Assembly: GCA_037447655.1 (NCBI GenBank) | Contig: JBBHKE010000581.1 | Location: forward strand, 14,732-63,522 | Source of the DNA: Zygnema cylindricum | Lineage: Eukaryota; Streptophyta; Zygnematophyceae; Zygnematales; Zygnemataceae | Reading direction: 5' to 3' | DNA length: 48,791 nucleotides | Shown here: positions 21,211-31,492 of the stretch, piece by piece | Layout: each line of letters opens with the position of its first letter | Numbering within the stretch: the stretch's first letter is position 1 | Program-made: the position numbers and the translations under genes | Notes under the pieces: model-generated | Told to the model about the DNA's origin: nothing | What the model saw: the letters and a program-made list of their open reading frames with translations, nothing else | Databases searched by the model: none

Positions 21211-21885
21211 TACCGCGAATCGTAATTATAGTAAAGAAAAAATTAGAGCAAAAAAACAAGAAAAAACAATTAGAGTTACAAACGCTAATTATTGTGATAG
21301 AACCTTTTCACAGAGGAAATTTATTATACTTTATTTAAGTACTCTATATTAGCTTATGTCGGCAATAATTATCCGTGTTGTAACTATGAACACTAAATTA
21401 TTTAGACATACGAAAATCGTCAGCCCGTATATTTTGAAGTCATTATGACGTTAGTACTATTTGTCTCATAGATATATACTATTTGTCTCAACTCATACTG
21501 TTGTCGTTTAACTATAAAATTTTCACATGTAAATTCATGTAAATGTTCACACGGGCGAGAATGTTGTCGACGGACGGAGCTTTGCGAACGGGTTTTTTTC
21601 GATGCAATTTTTTTTTTTTTTAGTGCAATTTCACATGCGAGCGCGATTCTATTAAATTATTATTTGTGCCTTTTTACTTATAAAGTACAATTTTGCACAG
21701 TCAGACGCTGTCCGTATTCCACACTATTTAAAATGAACCTATATTAGGATTTTTTACGCTAATTAAACTTTACCGTAAATAGTATAATGAAAAAATTCGA
21801 ATCATTTACTCTATTTAACGTGATAGATTCGAAATTTAGGGCGACCGAATTAGCGTTATTTACTCTAGTTACGATTCGCTGTGTA
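21211..21885 (+). mobile_element. MITE family C, copy 1
   Basis: About 675 bp with ends TACCGCGAATCGTAATTATA and GTTACGATTCGCTGTGTA. Internal landmarks shared with 25952-26557: GAAAAAATTAGAG, TTATGTCGGCAATAATTATC, CATTATGACGTTAGTA, CACATGCGAGCGCGATTCTA and TAAAGTACAATTTTGCAC. Noncoding. Confidence 0.8.
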
Positions 21886-22272
21886 GTGTACGGTTATTGT
21901 GAACACGACAACGTGGCGTGATGTGACGAGATCGCACGCGCCAAAATTAAAAGTGCGATACTGTACGTTACTGTACCGGTATTGATATCACGACACATCG
22001 TACGTCACGCCAACACTGAAATAACAGTAGCGTACGGATATTGAGAACACGACAACGTGGTGTGATGTGACGGGATCGCAGGCGCAAAAATTTAAAGTAC
22101 GATACTGTACGTTACTGTACTTAACCGATATTGATAATACGACATTTTGGCGTGTACGGATATTGACAAAACGACAACTCGGCGTGATGTACGGAATCGC
22201 ACGCGAAAAATTTAACGTACGAGACTGTATGTTACTCAACCAGTATTGATAACTCGACATTTTGGCGTGACG
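21886..22272 (+). repeat. ~130-bp tandem repeat, three units
   Basis: Units share GTACGGATATTGAGAACACG, ACAACGTGGTGTGATGTGAC, GGGATCGCAGGCGCAAAAAT, ACGATACTGTACGTTACTGT and CGACATTTTGGCGTG. The third unit is the most diverged. It directly follows the family C MITE. Confidence 0.8.
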
Positions 22273-22496
22273 TCGATTTTGTCTGGACTTTTATCATACC
22301 ACTACAACCACGTGAAATACAACAAATAGGATTGTACCACGTGTCTCTTTCCTTTGTCACCAGAGACTCCAATCCGACTACAATGCTTTTCCCTTTTAGA
22401 AAAAGGACAAAGCAAAAAAACACACTGCACGTTTCCAGCCTGTGCTTAATGTTTTGTGTGCGCTGATCCGTACAGGGGCCGTCTCTCTCAAAAACA

Positions 22497-22631
22497 CGTG
22501 TCTTCACACATACGGCGTGTGAAAAATATTGGCCACCTGTTGGCAAGTGGGAAGACAATAAACGACGTGTCTTCACACATACGGCGTATGTAAATATTGG
22601 CCACCTGTCGGCAGTGGGAAGACGATAAACG
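22497..22631 (+). repeat. ~68-bp tandem duplication
   Basis: CGTGTCTTCACACATACGGC ... AAATATTGGCCACCTGTTGG ... GGGAAGACAATAAACGA occurs twice in a row with few changes. Confidence 0.9.
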
Positions 22632-23096
22632 AAACCGCAAATTCTGTGCGATAGCGAAAGGTATTTTAGAGTTTCGACACGTGGCGTACGGACATTATGA
22701 AGTCACAAAAATTGTACAGCGTGCGGAGAAACGCCTCAAATTGAAGGCGAGTGGAAGTTTCGCCTCATTTTATGTACCACTTCATCTGTCACAATTCTTC
22801 GTACACGTCTACGTAAGTCACTTTTTTAAGTGACAAGTTATTTGCGTTTACATCCGAATGCTCTGAAAGATGTACGGAGAATCTTCTCTAAAAAACAAAG
22901 TAGCAAGACTAAGTTTCGGTTACATGCGAAAATACCCTTACGGAGAGTCCTTCGTTAGGCTTGTCGTATGTAAAACTTGTTCGAATAACGTAATTCTATT
23001 GGTCGAAGTGGCCTCTTCCTCTAAAATATAAGGTTCCGCTACAGCTATATTCCATCTACTCTTCTATAACCTTTTTAACTGATCTGCAACTCTTTT

Positions 23097-23606
23097 TTAT
23101 TCAGTCGGAAGCCCTCTTATAAAAATCATAGCTTGATGATATGGAGGACACTTCCCCCCGGAACATGTATTTTCCGACAATAGAAGTTTCAAGCCATTAC
23201 AATACACGTTCATATCACCTCCGGTATATTTATAATCCCAGATTTTTCCAACAGTTATAACTTCATTCTGCTCATTAGCTAGGACATAAGACTCTCGCAA
23301 AGCCTTCCATATTTCAGATGCCGTAGAGATATGGATATATATCATGTTGAGATATTTTGACAAGAGGAATTTGAGGACATGCAATGCATCTTCATTTTTC
23401 TTATCCAAATCTAGAGATGTATCCTGAAAAGCATCGGAAACCACATCATACAAATTTACTTGCTTAAGGTATGAATTAGTCAAATCAGCCCAATACACAT
23501 ATTTTTGCCCATTAAACACCGAAATTCGTGAGGGCATGCCTGTAACTTGTTGTAATGAGGCAACTGGTGTCATCGATGAAATAGAAGAATCACCAACAGT
23601 TGCCAT
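23097..23606 (-). pseudogene. Truncated Copia-type gag
   Basis: Frame starting MATVGDSS on the minus strand, 169 codons. It reads ISVFNGQKYVYWADLTNSYL, LYDVVSDAFQ, EIWKALRESYVLANEQNEV and QAMIFIRGLPTE before a stop. This is the order of the N-terminal gag/UBN2 region of plant Copia retrotransposons, breaking off where gag normally continues after RGLP. No protease, integrase or reverse transcriptase follows. Family assigned from characteristic words; a remnant, not a functional element. Confidence 0.7.
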
Positions 23607-23744
23607 GATAATAACACTGTCACACAGTAGGAAACTCTCACGATAAACCCACAGATTGTTGACTTCACAATTAAGTCTCAACCAAACCATACACACCCTA
23701 GGTTTGCAAATTTGCCAAAGTAAAGACAATAACATAAGGAACCC

Positions 23745-24129
23745 AGATGCAGAACTTCAAAGAGTTCTACCAAAAGATCACAATGATCTGTATAATTGAT
23801 AAACCCCAAAAAACTGCTTCACAGTTTTTGCATACAAGGAATTCCTTCCTACAAGAGTAATCTAAGTCCTATATATACAAGTGAGTAAACTAGAACCCTA
23901 AACCCTAAGAGAATGGAAATATTTACATCAAACTTAAAACTGACTGCCGCCAAAATGATAAGTACTTGAAATGACCGCGCAGTCAATATTTCACTTCCAA
24001 AATGACAGCTGGTCAATATTTCACTTCCAAAATGACGGCTAACTCTGTCTACCGTCTCACGGACTTACACGTGTCCTTGGAGTGTACCAAGCATGTGTAC
24101 TCCCTTCAGAGTTACACACCACACTAACA
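23745..24129 (-). mobile_element. Copia LTR and leader remnant upstream of gag
   Basis: Read on the minus strand it starts TGTTAGTGTGGTGTG (24129), contains a TATATATAG box near 23872, and ends before the gag leader. A 30-base unit (GTCAATATTTCACTTCCAAA ATGAC) is directly repeated at 23972-24045. The 3' LTR edge and a primer binding site could not be fixed, and no second LTR is seen. Confidence 0.55.
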
Positions 24130-24425
24130 CCTGTCTACTATAATTCAGTCTGTACACAGAAGTGACTAAGTCCTTAATCCCTTTCTCACACACTAGATAT
24201 AAAGAGTACTAAAGGTTTCGAAAATAACAAAAGGTACATGTGAAAAGGTGTAAAAGGAATCAAAGATATAAGGTTAAGGTGTAAAGATATAACGGGTTGC
24301 GTATAAAGGTATGAGTTATCGAGGCAAATAGGCAAAAAGGTGAAAAGATAACAAGGTCAACATAAAGGGCAAATGGAAAATAGTAGTACACCCACCATCT
24401 TTACAAGCGTTAGTGAACTATACAG

Positions 24426-24717
24426 TACACCGTAAATCGCTATTAGCGTTTATAAGGCTGATTCGGCGCCCCCAAATTTTGACTCAATAAATATAAAAAG
24501 TTTTTAACGTTATTTTAGGAACCACAGTTATTAGGGTTAACAACTGTAATATAGTGTCGTTTTAAATAGTGTGGCGTACGGACAGTTCAGTTCCGTACCA
24601 TTTTGTACTTTAATAAGTATAAAAGTAGAAAAAATATATATATAGTCGCGCGCACATGTGAATGTGCACTCAAAAACGTGTGACAAAAAAGTGTGACATT
24701 ACACGATTCACGGTGTA
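24426..24717 (+). mobile_element. MITE family E, deletion derivative
   Basis: Starts TACACCGTAAATCGCTATTA and ends ACACGATTCACGGTGTA. It shares AATAGTGTGGCGTACGGACA and GCACACATGTGAATGTGCAC with the larger copy at 26561-27110. Family-like sequence continues past the inner end (ATCACGCGACGGCGTACGAT), suggesting rearrangement. Confidence 0.65.
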
Positions 24718-24910
24718 GCGTTAATATTTAACTGCGTGAAAATTGCCGCCACGTGCGGATGTGAGAATCACGCGACGGCGTACGATTTCGAGCATTTTAT
24801 ACGTGTAAAGATCTTAATCGTCAACAATTATTGCGATCGTTGCCGTAGGTGCTGTGACACTTGGCAGTTGGCAGTTGGAAACTGACAGTTTGAGCGGTTT
24901 GCGATTTTCA

Positions 24911-25697
24911 CTTAGGGTGCGTCTCTATGTGCTTAAGTAAGGTTTTTTTTCTGTCGTTTTCGTGTAAAACTTAGAGCCGTACCCCGTAGGTTTCAACCGT
25001 ACAATAAAATAGAAAAAAAGAGAAGTACATTTTGCGTCATCATCGGATTTAAAATGTACTACATCTTGTCGTCTTGTGTTCTTCGACCCACTTTGACGAC
25101 AAAAAACGTCATCTTCAACCTTATCTTTAAAATATAGGGCCGATGTGTTTTAAAATAAAGGATTTTCTATAAACAAATAGGAACAGGTATTCGCACGTGT
25201 ACTGTTTTGTTCAAAAAATTCAAACAGTTTCAAGCGACATGGAAGTGTACACGATTCGCTAGGTTTTGTCCGTTTTTGTTCAATACGACAAAAAAAAGTA
25301 CACAGCTTGTTTTGTTTTGTCCGTTTCCATCCGGTACGGATTTTTTTTTTGCAGGGGTCTCAAGGTTCCGATGCCATTTCACGTCGAGCCGACAATAGAC
25401 GCAAAGGCAAAACGCATCTTCTTCAACGGTGAAACGGCACAGGCTGGAGGGCGGTAGGTCTACAATGTCACGAAAAATCACGCGACGTCACAAGCAGTTA
25501 CGAAAAATAACGTGCGTCATCACAGATTGTAGACGTTGACACCCGTCACGGGCATTGTCGACGTATACAGTCGTCACGCCCTAAGTGACAATTTCGTTTG
25601 GTACACATAGGGACACCCGAAATCCGGGTCCGCCGGATCTGCGCTAAAAAACAAAAAAAAATCTCTAAGTTCGAAGTACATAGAGACGCACCCTAAG
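24911..25697. mobile_element. ~0.8-kb TIR element, unrelated to the CACCGC families
   Basis: Left end CTTAGGGTGCGTCTCTATGT and right end, reversed, CTTAGGGTGCGTCTCTATGT: about 20 bases identical. The TAGGG start fits the loose hAT-type TIR pattern, but no 8-bp target duplication is visible. The interior has tandem CACGAAAAATCACGCGACGT-like words and no transposase. Classification is inference. Confidence 0.6.
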
Positions 25698-25951
25698 AAG
25701 TCGTAGGAAGTGTCAATAAACTTATGTGTTGAGTTTAAACGGTACCCCTTCAACCAGCACTATCGTTTTGAGCGTTTAAACTCTTCAGAAAAACCGCTTA
25801 TACGTTTCAATCATTTTAAACGTTGAACTTACCGTCCAACTTTATTAGCGTTGCTGTTTTCTGTTTGTGTAATTGGCTGGATTTGTGACCAAATCATCTA
25901 CATATAGAGAAGCAGTCCGTACTGATCTTTCGTACGAAATCATTACAATAC

Positions 25952-26557
25952 TACACCGCGAATCGTAATTATAGTAATGAAAAAATTAGAGTAAAAAAAC
26001 CAGAAAAAAAAATTAGAGTAATTAACTCTAGTTTACGTGATAAAACTTTTTCAGAGAAGAAGTTTACTCTAATTTATTTAAGTACTCTATATTGGGTTAT
26101 GTCGGCAATAATTATTTGCGCTGAAATTACGTAGACGCACAATATCTGTTAGTCCGTATAGTTTTGACGTCATTATGACGTTAGTATTATTTGTCGCACT
26201 GAATGTCAGTTAATGTCCACACTGACGACTATGCTGTCGACGGACGAGAGTTATGCGAACGACTTTTTTTCGATGTGATTGATTTTTCGTTATGTGCGAT
26301 CTCACATGCGAGCGCGATTCTATTAAATCATTATTTGTACCTTTTTACTTAAAAAAGTACAATTTTGCACGGTCGAACGTCGTCCATACTCCACACTATT
26401 TAAAACGAACCTATGTTACAACTTTTTACGCTAATTAAACTTACCTAAATTGTAATAATGAAAAAAAATATAATCGTTTACTCTATTTGATGTCACAGAG
26501 TCGAAATTTTGAGCGACCGAATTAAAGTAATTTACTCTAATTACGATTCGCGGTGTA
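25952..26557 (+). mobile_element. MITE family C, copy 2, first of an end-to-end array
   Basis: TACACCGCGAATCGTAATTA ... TAATTACGATTCGCGGTGTA, about 606 bp, noncoding. Colinear with 21211-21885. Its right TA is followed by CAG and then the TA of the next element. Confidence 0.85.
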
Positions 26558-26560
26558 CAG

Positions 26561-27110
26561 TACACCGTCAATCGCTATTAGAGTGTATAACGCCAATTCG
26601 GTGCCCTTTAAAAAAAAAAAAAACCTGAAATACAATCCATAATTATATTTTTCCCATTATTCTAATTATATTTTTTTTTCAATTAGCGTTAATAGTGGAA
26701 GTACACTGTAATGGAAATAGTGTGGCGTACGGACAAGGTATCTCCGTATGAAATGGTACTTTTTGAATTACAAAAGCATAAAAATACACTTAACATTATT
26801 GCGCACACATGTGAATGTGCACTGGAAGAAAGAGACGCAAACTCGTCGACAAAAATCACGTTCTCATATGTTCATCCGTCGACCGTGTGAACAGCACGAC
26901 GGCGTACGAATTGTCAAATTTTGTACGGTTACACATATTACTGTAGACATTGAAAGGGCGGGTATTTATTTTTCAGGACAACCCAAAATACAGTTAGGGA
27001 TTAATTAGTATATATGTTCCTTAAAAAAAAAAAAAAAATCCCGATTAGTGTTAGTAACACTATTTTTTTTACGCTATTTATTCCTTTACTCTAATAGCGA
27101 TTGACGGTGT
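26561..27110 (+). mobile_element. MITE family E, full copy
   Basis: TACACCGTCAATCGCTATTA ... TAATAGCGATTGACGGTGT, about 550 bp. Interior: ATAGTGTGGCGTACGGACAA, GCGCACACATGTGAATGTGC, CACGACGGCGTACGAATTG. Noncoding. Confidence 0.8.
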
Positions 27111-27114
27111 GCAT

Positions 27115-27317
27115 TACACCTTGAATCGTTATTAGCGTATAGAAATTATTAGTGTAAAGAAAAAATTAGCGTCATTCATTCTAATTTAGTGCCAGGAGAC
27201 GTGGCAGATTATGGTCCACGTCCTTAAATAGTGTAATTTATTTTATTTAAGGTATCAATGTCAAAATTTTGGGGTGCCGATATAGCGTACATAAGGCTAA
27301 TAACGATTCACGGTGTA
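27115..27317 (+). mobile_element. MITE family F, copy in array
   Basis: TACACCTTGAATCGTTATTA ... CTAATAACGATTCACGGTGT. Nearly identical along its ~203 bp to the copy at 31292-31492, with landmark GTGGCAGATTATGGTCCACG. Confidence 0.85.
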
Positions 27318-27320
27318 CAG

Positions 27321-27522
27321 TACACCGCCAATCGCTATTAGGGTAAAGGATTAAATAGCGTCAAAAAATAATTAGCGTTATTAATTCTTATTTTGTGCAT
27401 GAGATGTGGCATATTATGGTCCACGTCCTTAAATAGCGCTATTAATTATATTTCAGGTTTTGGGGTCAAAATTTAGGGGCACCGTATTAGCGTTATATAC
27501 TCTAATAGCGATTGGCGGTGTA
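27321..27522 (+). mobile_element. MITE family F, diverged copy in array
   Basis: TACACCGCCAATCGCTATTA ... CTAATAGCGATTGGCGGTGT. Shares the landmark ATTATGGTCCACGTCCTTAA. Its final TA is also the first TA of the next element. Confidence 0.85.
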
Positions 27523-28566
27523 CATCGCGAATCGTAATTAAAGTAATGAAAAAATTAGAGTACAAAAACTAAAAAAAAAAATAGAGTTATTAATGCTAAT
27601 TTGTGTGATGGAGCTGTTTCAGCTAATGAAGTTTACTCTAATTTATTTAAGTACTCTAATTTGGCACGCTAATATCCTCTACATCGCGAATCGTTATTAG
27701 TGTCAACAACTCTAATTTGGGTTCTTAAAATTTTGATTTTTTTCCCCAAATAGGATACATGATTTTATTTTTTCCTTGACATTAATTAAGGTACCGTACA
27801 AAATAGTGTAAAGAACGAAAGTACAATAATATTTAAATAGTGTGGTGTACGGTCGATGTCAGTTCGTACATAAATGTACATTTTCAAGTGAAAATTTTAC
27901 AAAAAATGAATTAAATCAGACGCGCACGCATAGGAACGTGCGCTAAAAAAAACGGGATTGGTCTGACACGTAAATTACTCTGACATGTACGGATATTTAA
28001 ATTTCATGACGGTGTACGATTTCCAATATTTTGTACGGACACATATAATAATGTGTATAATCGTACAGTAACTTTTCCATTTTTGCTGTTCCAAATTAGC
28101 ATTAACGCCGAAATTAGAATACACCTTTTAAAAAAAAAAAACAAATTCTTAATTAGCATCAATTACGGTAAATTTACTTCAACACTATTTAAACCTTGAC
28201 ACTAATAACGAAGTGCGGTGTACTGTAAATAAGGTATTCGTACAGAATTTGGCAAAACGTACAGTTTATCGTCACTATGACGTTTGCACTACGCGGTTTG
28301 TTAAAACGAAATTATATGATAACGGCCTGTATTAAATCATTATTTGTACTTTATTACTTAATAAAGTACAATTTTGCACGGTCGGAGGTCGTCCGTACTC
28401 CACACTATTTAAAACGAACCTATATTATAATTAAAAACGCTAATTAAACTTTACCTTAAATAGAATAATGAAAAAATTAGAATCATTTACTCTATTTCAT
28501 GTGATAGAGTCGAAATTTCAAGCGACCGAATTAGAGTAATTTACTCTAATTACGATTCGCGGTGTG
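27521..28566 (+). mobile_element. MITE family C, copy 3, split by a family B insertion
   Basis: Left part 27521-27679 (TACATCGCGAATCGTAATTA ... TTATTTAAGTACTCTAATTT) and right part 28223-28566 (ATTAAATCATTATTTGTACT ... TTACGATTCGCGGTGTG) match the two ends of the copy at 25952-26557, with the family B element between. Part of the middle is missing or diverged. Confidence 0.8.
27680..28222 (+). mobile_element. MITE family B, nested in family C
   Basis: TACATCGCGAATCGTTATTA ... CACTAATAACGAAGTGCGGT, about 543 bp, colinear with 16148-16689 (TTTTTTTCCCCAAATAGGAT, GACGCGCACGCATAGGAACG). Younger than its host element because it interrupts it. Confidence 0.85.
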
Positions 28567-29136
28567 CTGCATTTCTATATATAGTGCACTCAAAAGTTTG
28601 AAACGTTGAAAACGCCCGTTTTCGTCTACGGCAGAGCACAATACTGTTTCAGTACCTGGTCGGTCATCCTGTCACGTACAAGCTGTAACGCATAAAAGGT
28701 AGGACGAAAAAAGTCAAATCGGAGCGAACCAGCAAATTTTGATTTGCCCGCAGTTTTTCATTCAAGCAGGTTTCACGGGAGTTCCTTGTTCGCATTACAG
28801 GGACAGCGGGAGAGGCACCCCGTGCAGGTGTGAACGGGACTCGGTGTAGGTGTGAATGGGACTCGGTGTAAGTGTGAATGGTGAAGGCTCAGAATCAGAT
28901 GACGACAAGTAGGTGTACCACAGTTACCAGGAGTAGCACGATTCTGTCAACTGCCGAATCAAAAGATTTTGACCATCCCTGCAGGAGGCGTCAGCTGGAA
29001 AGAAAAAACAGTTGTCGAGATTCTGACATGAGGCGTCAGCTGGAAAAAAAAAACAGCTGTCGAGATTCTGACATGAGAACAGATGGCACACCATACGCTG
29101 CCGGTTTAACTCTTTGTCAGAACTGCCAAATTAGGG
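28567..29136. repeat. Intergenic region with two small tandem repeats
   Basis: 28827-28880 holds three ~22-base units (AGGTGTGAATGGGACTCGGT). 28986-29075 holds two 45-base units beginning AGGCGTCAGCTGGAAA and ending GAGATTCTGACATG. Because 45 is a multiple of three, an open frame (28878-29204) survives across it, but no protein family is recognised and it is probably not a gene. Confidence 0.65.
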
Positions 29137-29880
29137 TTTTAGACCATAGTTGTTCAAATCGCGCGATTTTTTCCTTTTTTGCGATTGAAACGTATATATC
29201 GTGACTTTTGAAAAAATCGTAAAAAAACGTGTACTGTAAACTGAAACTGAAATTTTACGGAAACCTGTAAACTAATTACTGTAACTGAACATTTTTTTAC
29301 GGATATGTACGGAACAAAACGGGAAATATGTGTCGCATTTATTGATACTCTCTGTTCAGTGAACTGAACAGAAATACCACGGAAGTTGTACGTTATATAA
29401 TCGAAAATGTACGGACATTTTCAAAAAGAGACGTTGAACGTCACAATAATTTCGCGCGTTCAGTTTGAAATTTTTACGGGCGTCTTCTTCAATTTTTTTT
29501 GAAAGAAGACGCCATGGAACAGAGACGAAATTGCTAAAAATGCTAACTTCGTAGCATTCGAGCCCGGGTACGTTAACTGCGAAGCATTTCCTAAGGTGAA
29601 CGACAGGACTACCATTTGGTAAAATCATCCCGTTACCAAAAACAATTGTGATAAAATTTTAAAGAGTTTATTTTTTTACCGCTCATTAAACGGGAAAAAC
29701 TTGCAAACTGCGTTATATGCAATAGTTTTTTGTTCTTTTATGTACGGAATAGTACGGAAGGAAATTCATTAACATTTTTTTGCGATTTGATCAAAAGGTT
29801 CAATGCGTTTGTTACGTATAATTTGTCACGTACGGTACGTTCGCACTAATCGCCGTGAACAACTATGTTTTAGACATAGT
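29137..29880 (+). mobile_element. Inverted-repeat element D, copy 1
   Basis: Ends carry ATAGTTGTTCA on the left (TTTTAGACCATAGTTGTTCA) and its reverse complement on the right (TGAACAACTATGTTTTAGA). Inside is a hairpin GGCGTCTTCTT ... AAGAAGACGCC (about 29476-29512). Noncoding. Colinear with the copy at about 30331-31200. Confidence 0.65.
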
Positions 29881-30110
29881 AAAAAAGTAGGTGAAAGTAC
29901 CCCCATACAATATGCCTATTGTACGCAAAACATACAATATGACCTTAAGACCCATATTGTATTGGTCGCAAAATGAAAAAAAATAGTAACAGGGTTGAGT
30001 TGCACATCGATTGATAGAGAATTAAACATCATGTCTAAATTTTGAAAAACATTCGGACAAAAATATTTTATGTGAGTTTTGAGGTATTTTTTATTTAAAC
30101 CGTCAGATTC

Positions 30111-30279
30111 GGACGATCGGACCGTCGCAGATCAAAGTAGCGATCTAAGAAGATCACATGAAAAACCCATAACACAACTTACGATAGGACTATTCTCATA
30201 TTTGGACGATCGGACGGACGTTGATCAAAGTAGCGATTTAAGAAGATCACATGAAAAGCCGATAACACAACTTACGATA
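30111..30279 (+). repeat. ~93-bp tandem duplication
   Basis: GGACGATCGGACCGTCGCAG then ATCAAAGTAGCGATCTAAGA ... CACAACTTACGATA occurs at 30111-30186 and again at 30204-30279. Confidence 0.9.
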
Positions 30280-30330
30280 AAGGCGCCGACAAATGGCCTA
30301 CATTAGAAACGCCTACTTTTTAACTATGGT

Positions 30331-31200
30331 TTTAGACTTTTAGACCTAGTTGTTCAATGCGCGAATTTTTTCCATTTTTTCCAGTTTCTACGTATTGTAC
30401 GTGACTTTTGAAAAATACGCAAAAAAACGTCTACTATAAACTGAAACTGAAATATTACGGAAACTAATAAACAAAATACTGTAACTGTTATATTTTTCAT
30501 GGAAATTGTACGGTAGTTTACAAAAAAAAAACGATGCACGTATCCGTACTTTCTTTTCAGTAAACCGAACAGAATGTACATGGATTGTACGGGAAAATAA
30601 TGTGACGTCTACAAATATTTCCAAAAGGAGACGTTGCGGCGTCACACTATTTGAGCGCCGTGAGTTCAAATTTTGTACGGGCGTCTTCAAATTTCGGAAA
30701 GAAGCCGCCATTATTACTTGAACAGCTGAACGCGAAAAATTACAGAAGACGCCATTACCGACGCCACAAATGATGAAAAATGGAATAAAAATACAATTCG
30801 CAGGATTTGAACCTGCGACTGTGCTCACAGAAGACGCCATTACCGACGCCACGGCAGTAGTTAAAAATATTAAAAATGCAATTCGCAAGATTTGAAACTG
30901 CGACTGTGCACTAGGTCTATAACAAATCGGTACAATCGTCTTTATCCAGTTGATTGGATGTTTCAATACATTTGCGGAATTTGATAATAATTGAAGTATA
31001 AAATGTTTTTCACCACTCATTTAACGGAAAGCGTACAAAATGCGGTACATGTTCAATTCAATTTTATAAAAATGTACGTATTTGTACGGAACAAAATCAT
31101 TAACGTTTTTTTCAAATCGACCTCCCAGTTTCTACGTATTGTACGCGCGTTCGAAACGTGCGTAAAATACGTTTTGAACAACTATGCTTTTAGATCTGAC
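30331..31200 (+). mobile_element. Inverted-repeat element D, copy 2
   Basis: Left TTTTAGACCTAGTTGTTCAA, right TTGAACAACTATGCTTTTAG. Shares ordered landmarks with copy 1 (AAACTGAAACTGAAATATTA, TACGGGCGTCTTC, AACGTTTTTTTC) but carries an extra 85-bp direct repeat with tRNA-like T-arms at 30743-30912. Confidence 0.65.
30743..30912 (-). repeat. 85-bp direct repeat carrying tRNA T-arm-like sequences
   Basis: Two units each begin CAGAAGACGCCATTACCGAC. Each contains, on the minus strand, a T-arm-like hairpin with B-box GGTTCAAATCC (30795-30824; the second, 30880-30909, reads GTTTCAAATCT). No acceptor stem, D-arm or A-box could be paired with either, so neither is a tRNA gene. Confidence 0.6.
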
Positions 31201-31291
31201 ATTTAAGGATCAAAGCTAGTCGTAACACGCGGCAAAAAGGATTTTTAACTTTCTATGGACCACGAAATCAGAACAGTAAAGTTTAGTACAT

Positions 31292-31492
31292 TACACCTTG
31301 AATCGTTATTAGCGTATAGAAATTATTAGTGTAAAGAAAAAATAGCGTCATTAATTATATTTTAGTGCCAGGAGCGTGGCAGATTATGGTCCACGTCCTT
31401 AAATAGTGTAATTTATTATATTTAAGGTATCAATGTCAAAATTTTGGGGTGCTGATTTAGCGTACATAAGGCTAATAACGATTCACAGTGTG
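31292..31492 (+). mobile_element. MITE family F, isolated copy
   Basis: TACACCTTGAATCGTTATTA ... CTAATAACGATTCACAGTGT. Nearly identical to 27115-27317, with a few short deletions. The right flank no longer has the expected TA. Confidence 0.85.

Noticed and set aside
22597-22833. 78-codon frame after the 68-bp duplication
   Set aside because: No recognisable family, and it begins inside the duplicated repeat.
30795-30909. tRNA genes
   Set aside because: Only T-arm-like hairpins are visible; no acceptor stem, D-arm or anticodon arm can be paired.
6320-30912. CRISPR-like arrays from regular short repeats
   Set aside because: The window is eukaryotic and the repeats are minisatellites or tandem duplications without unique spacers of constant length.
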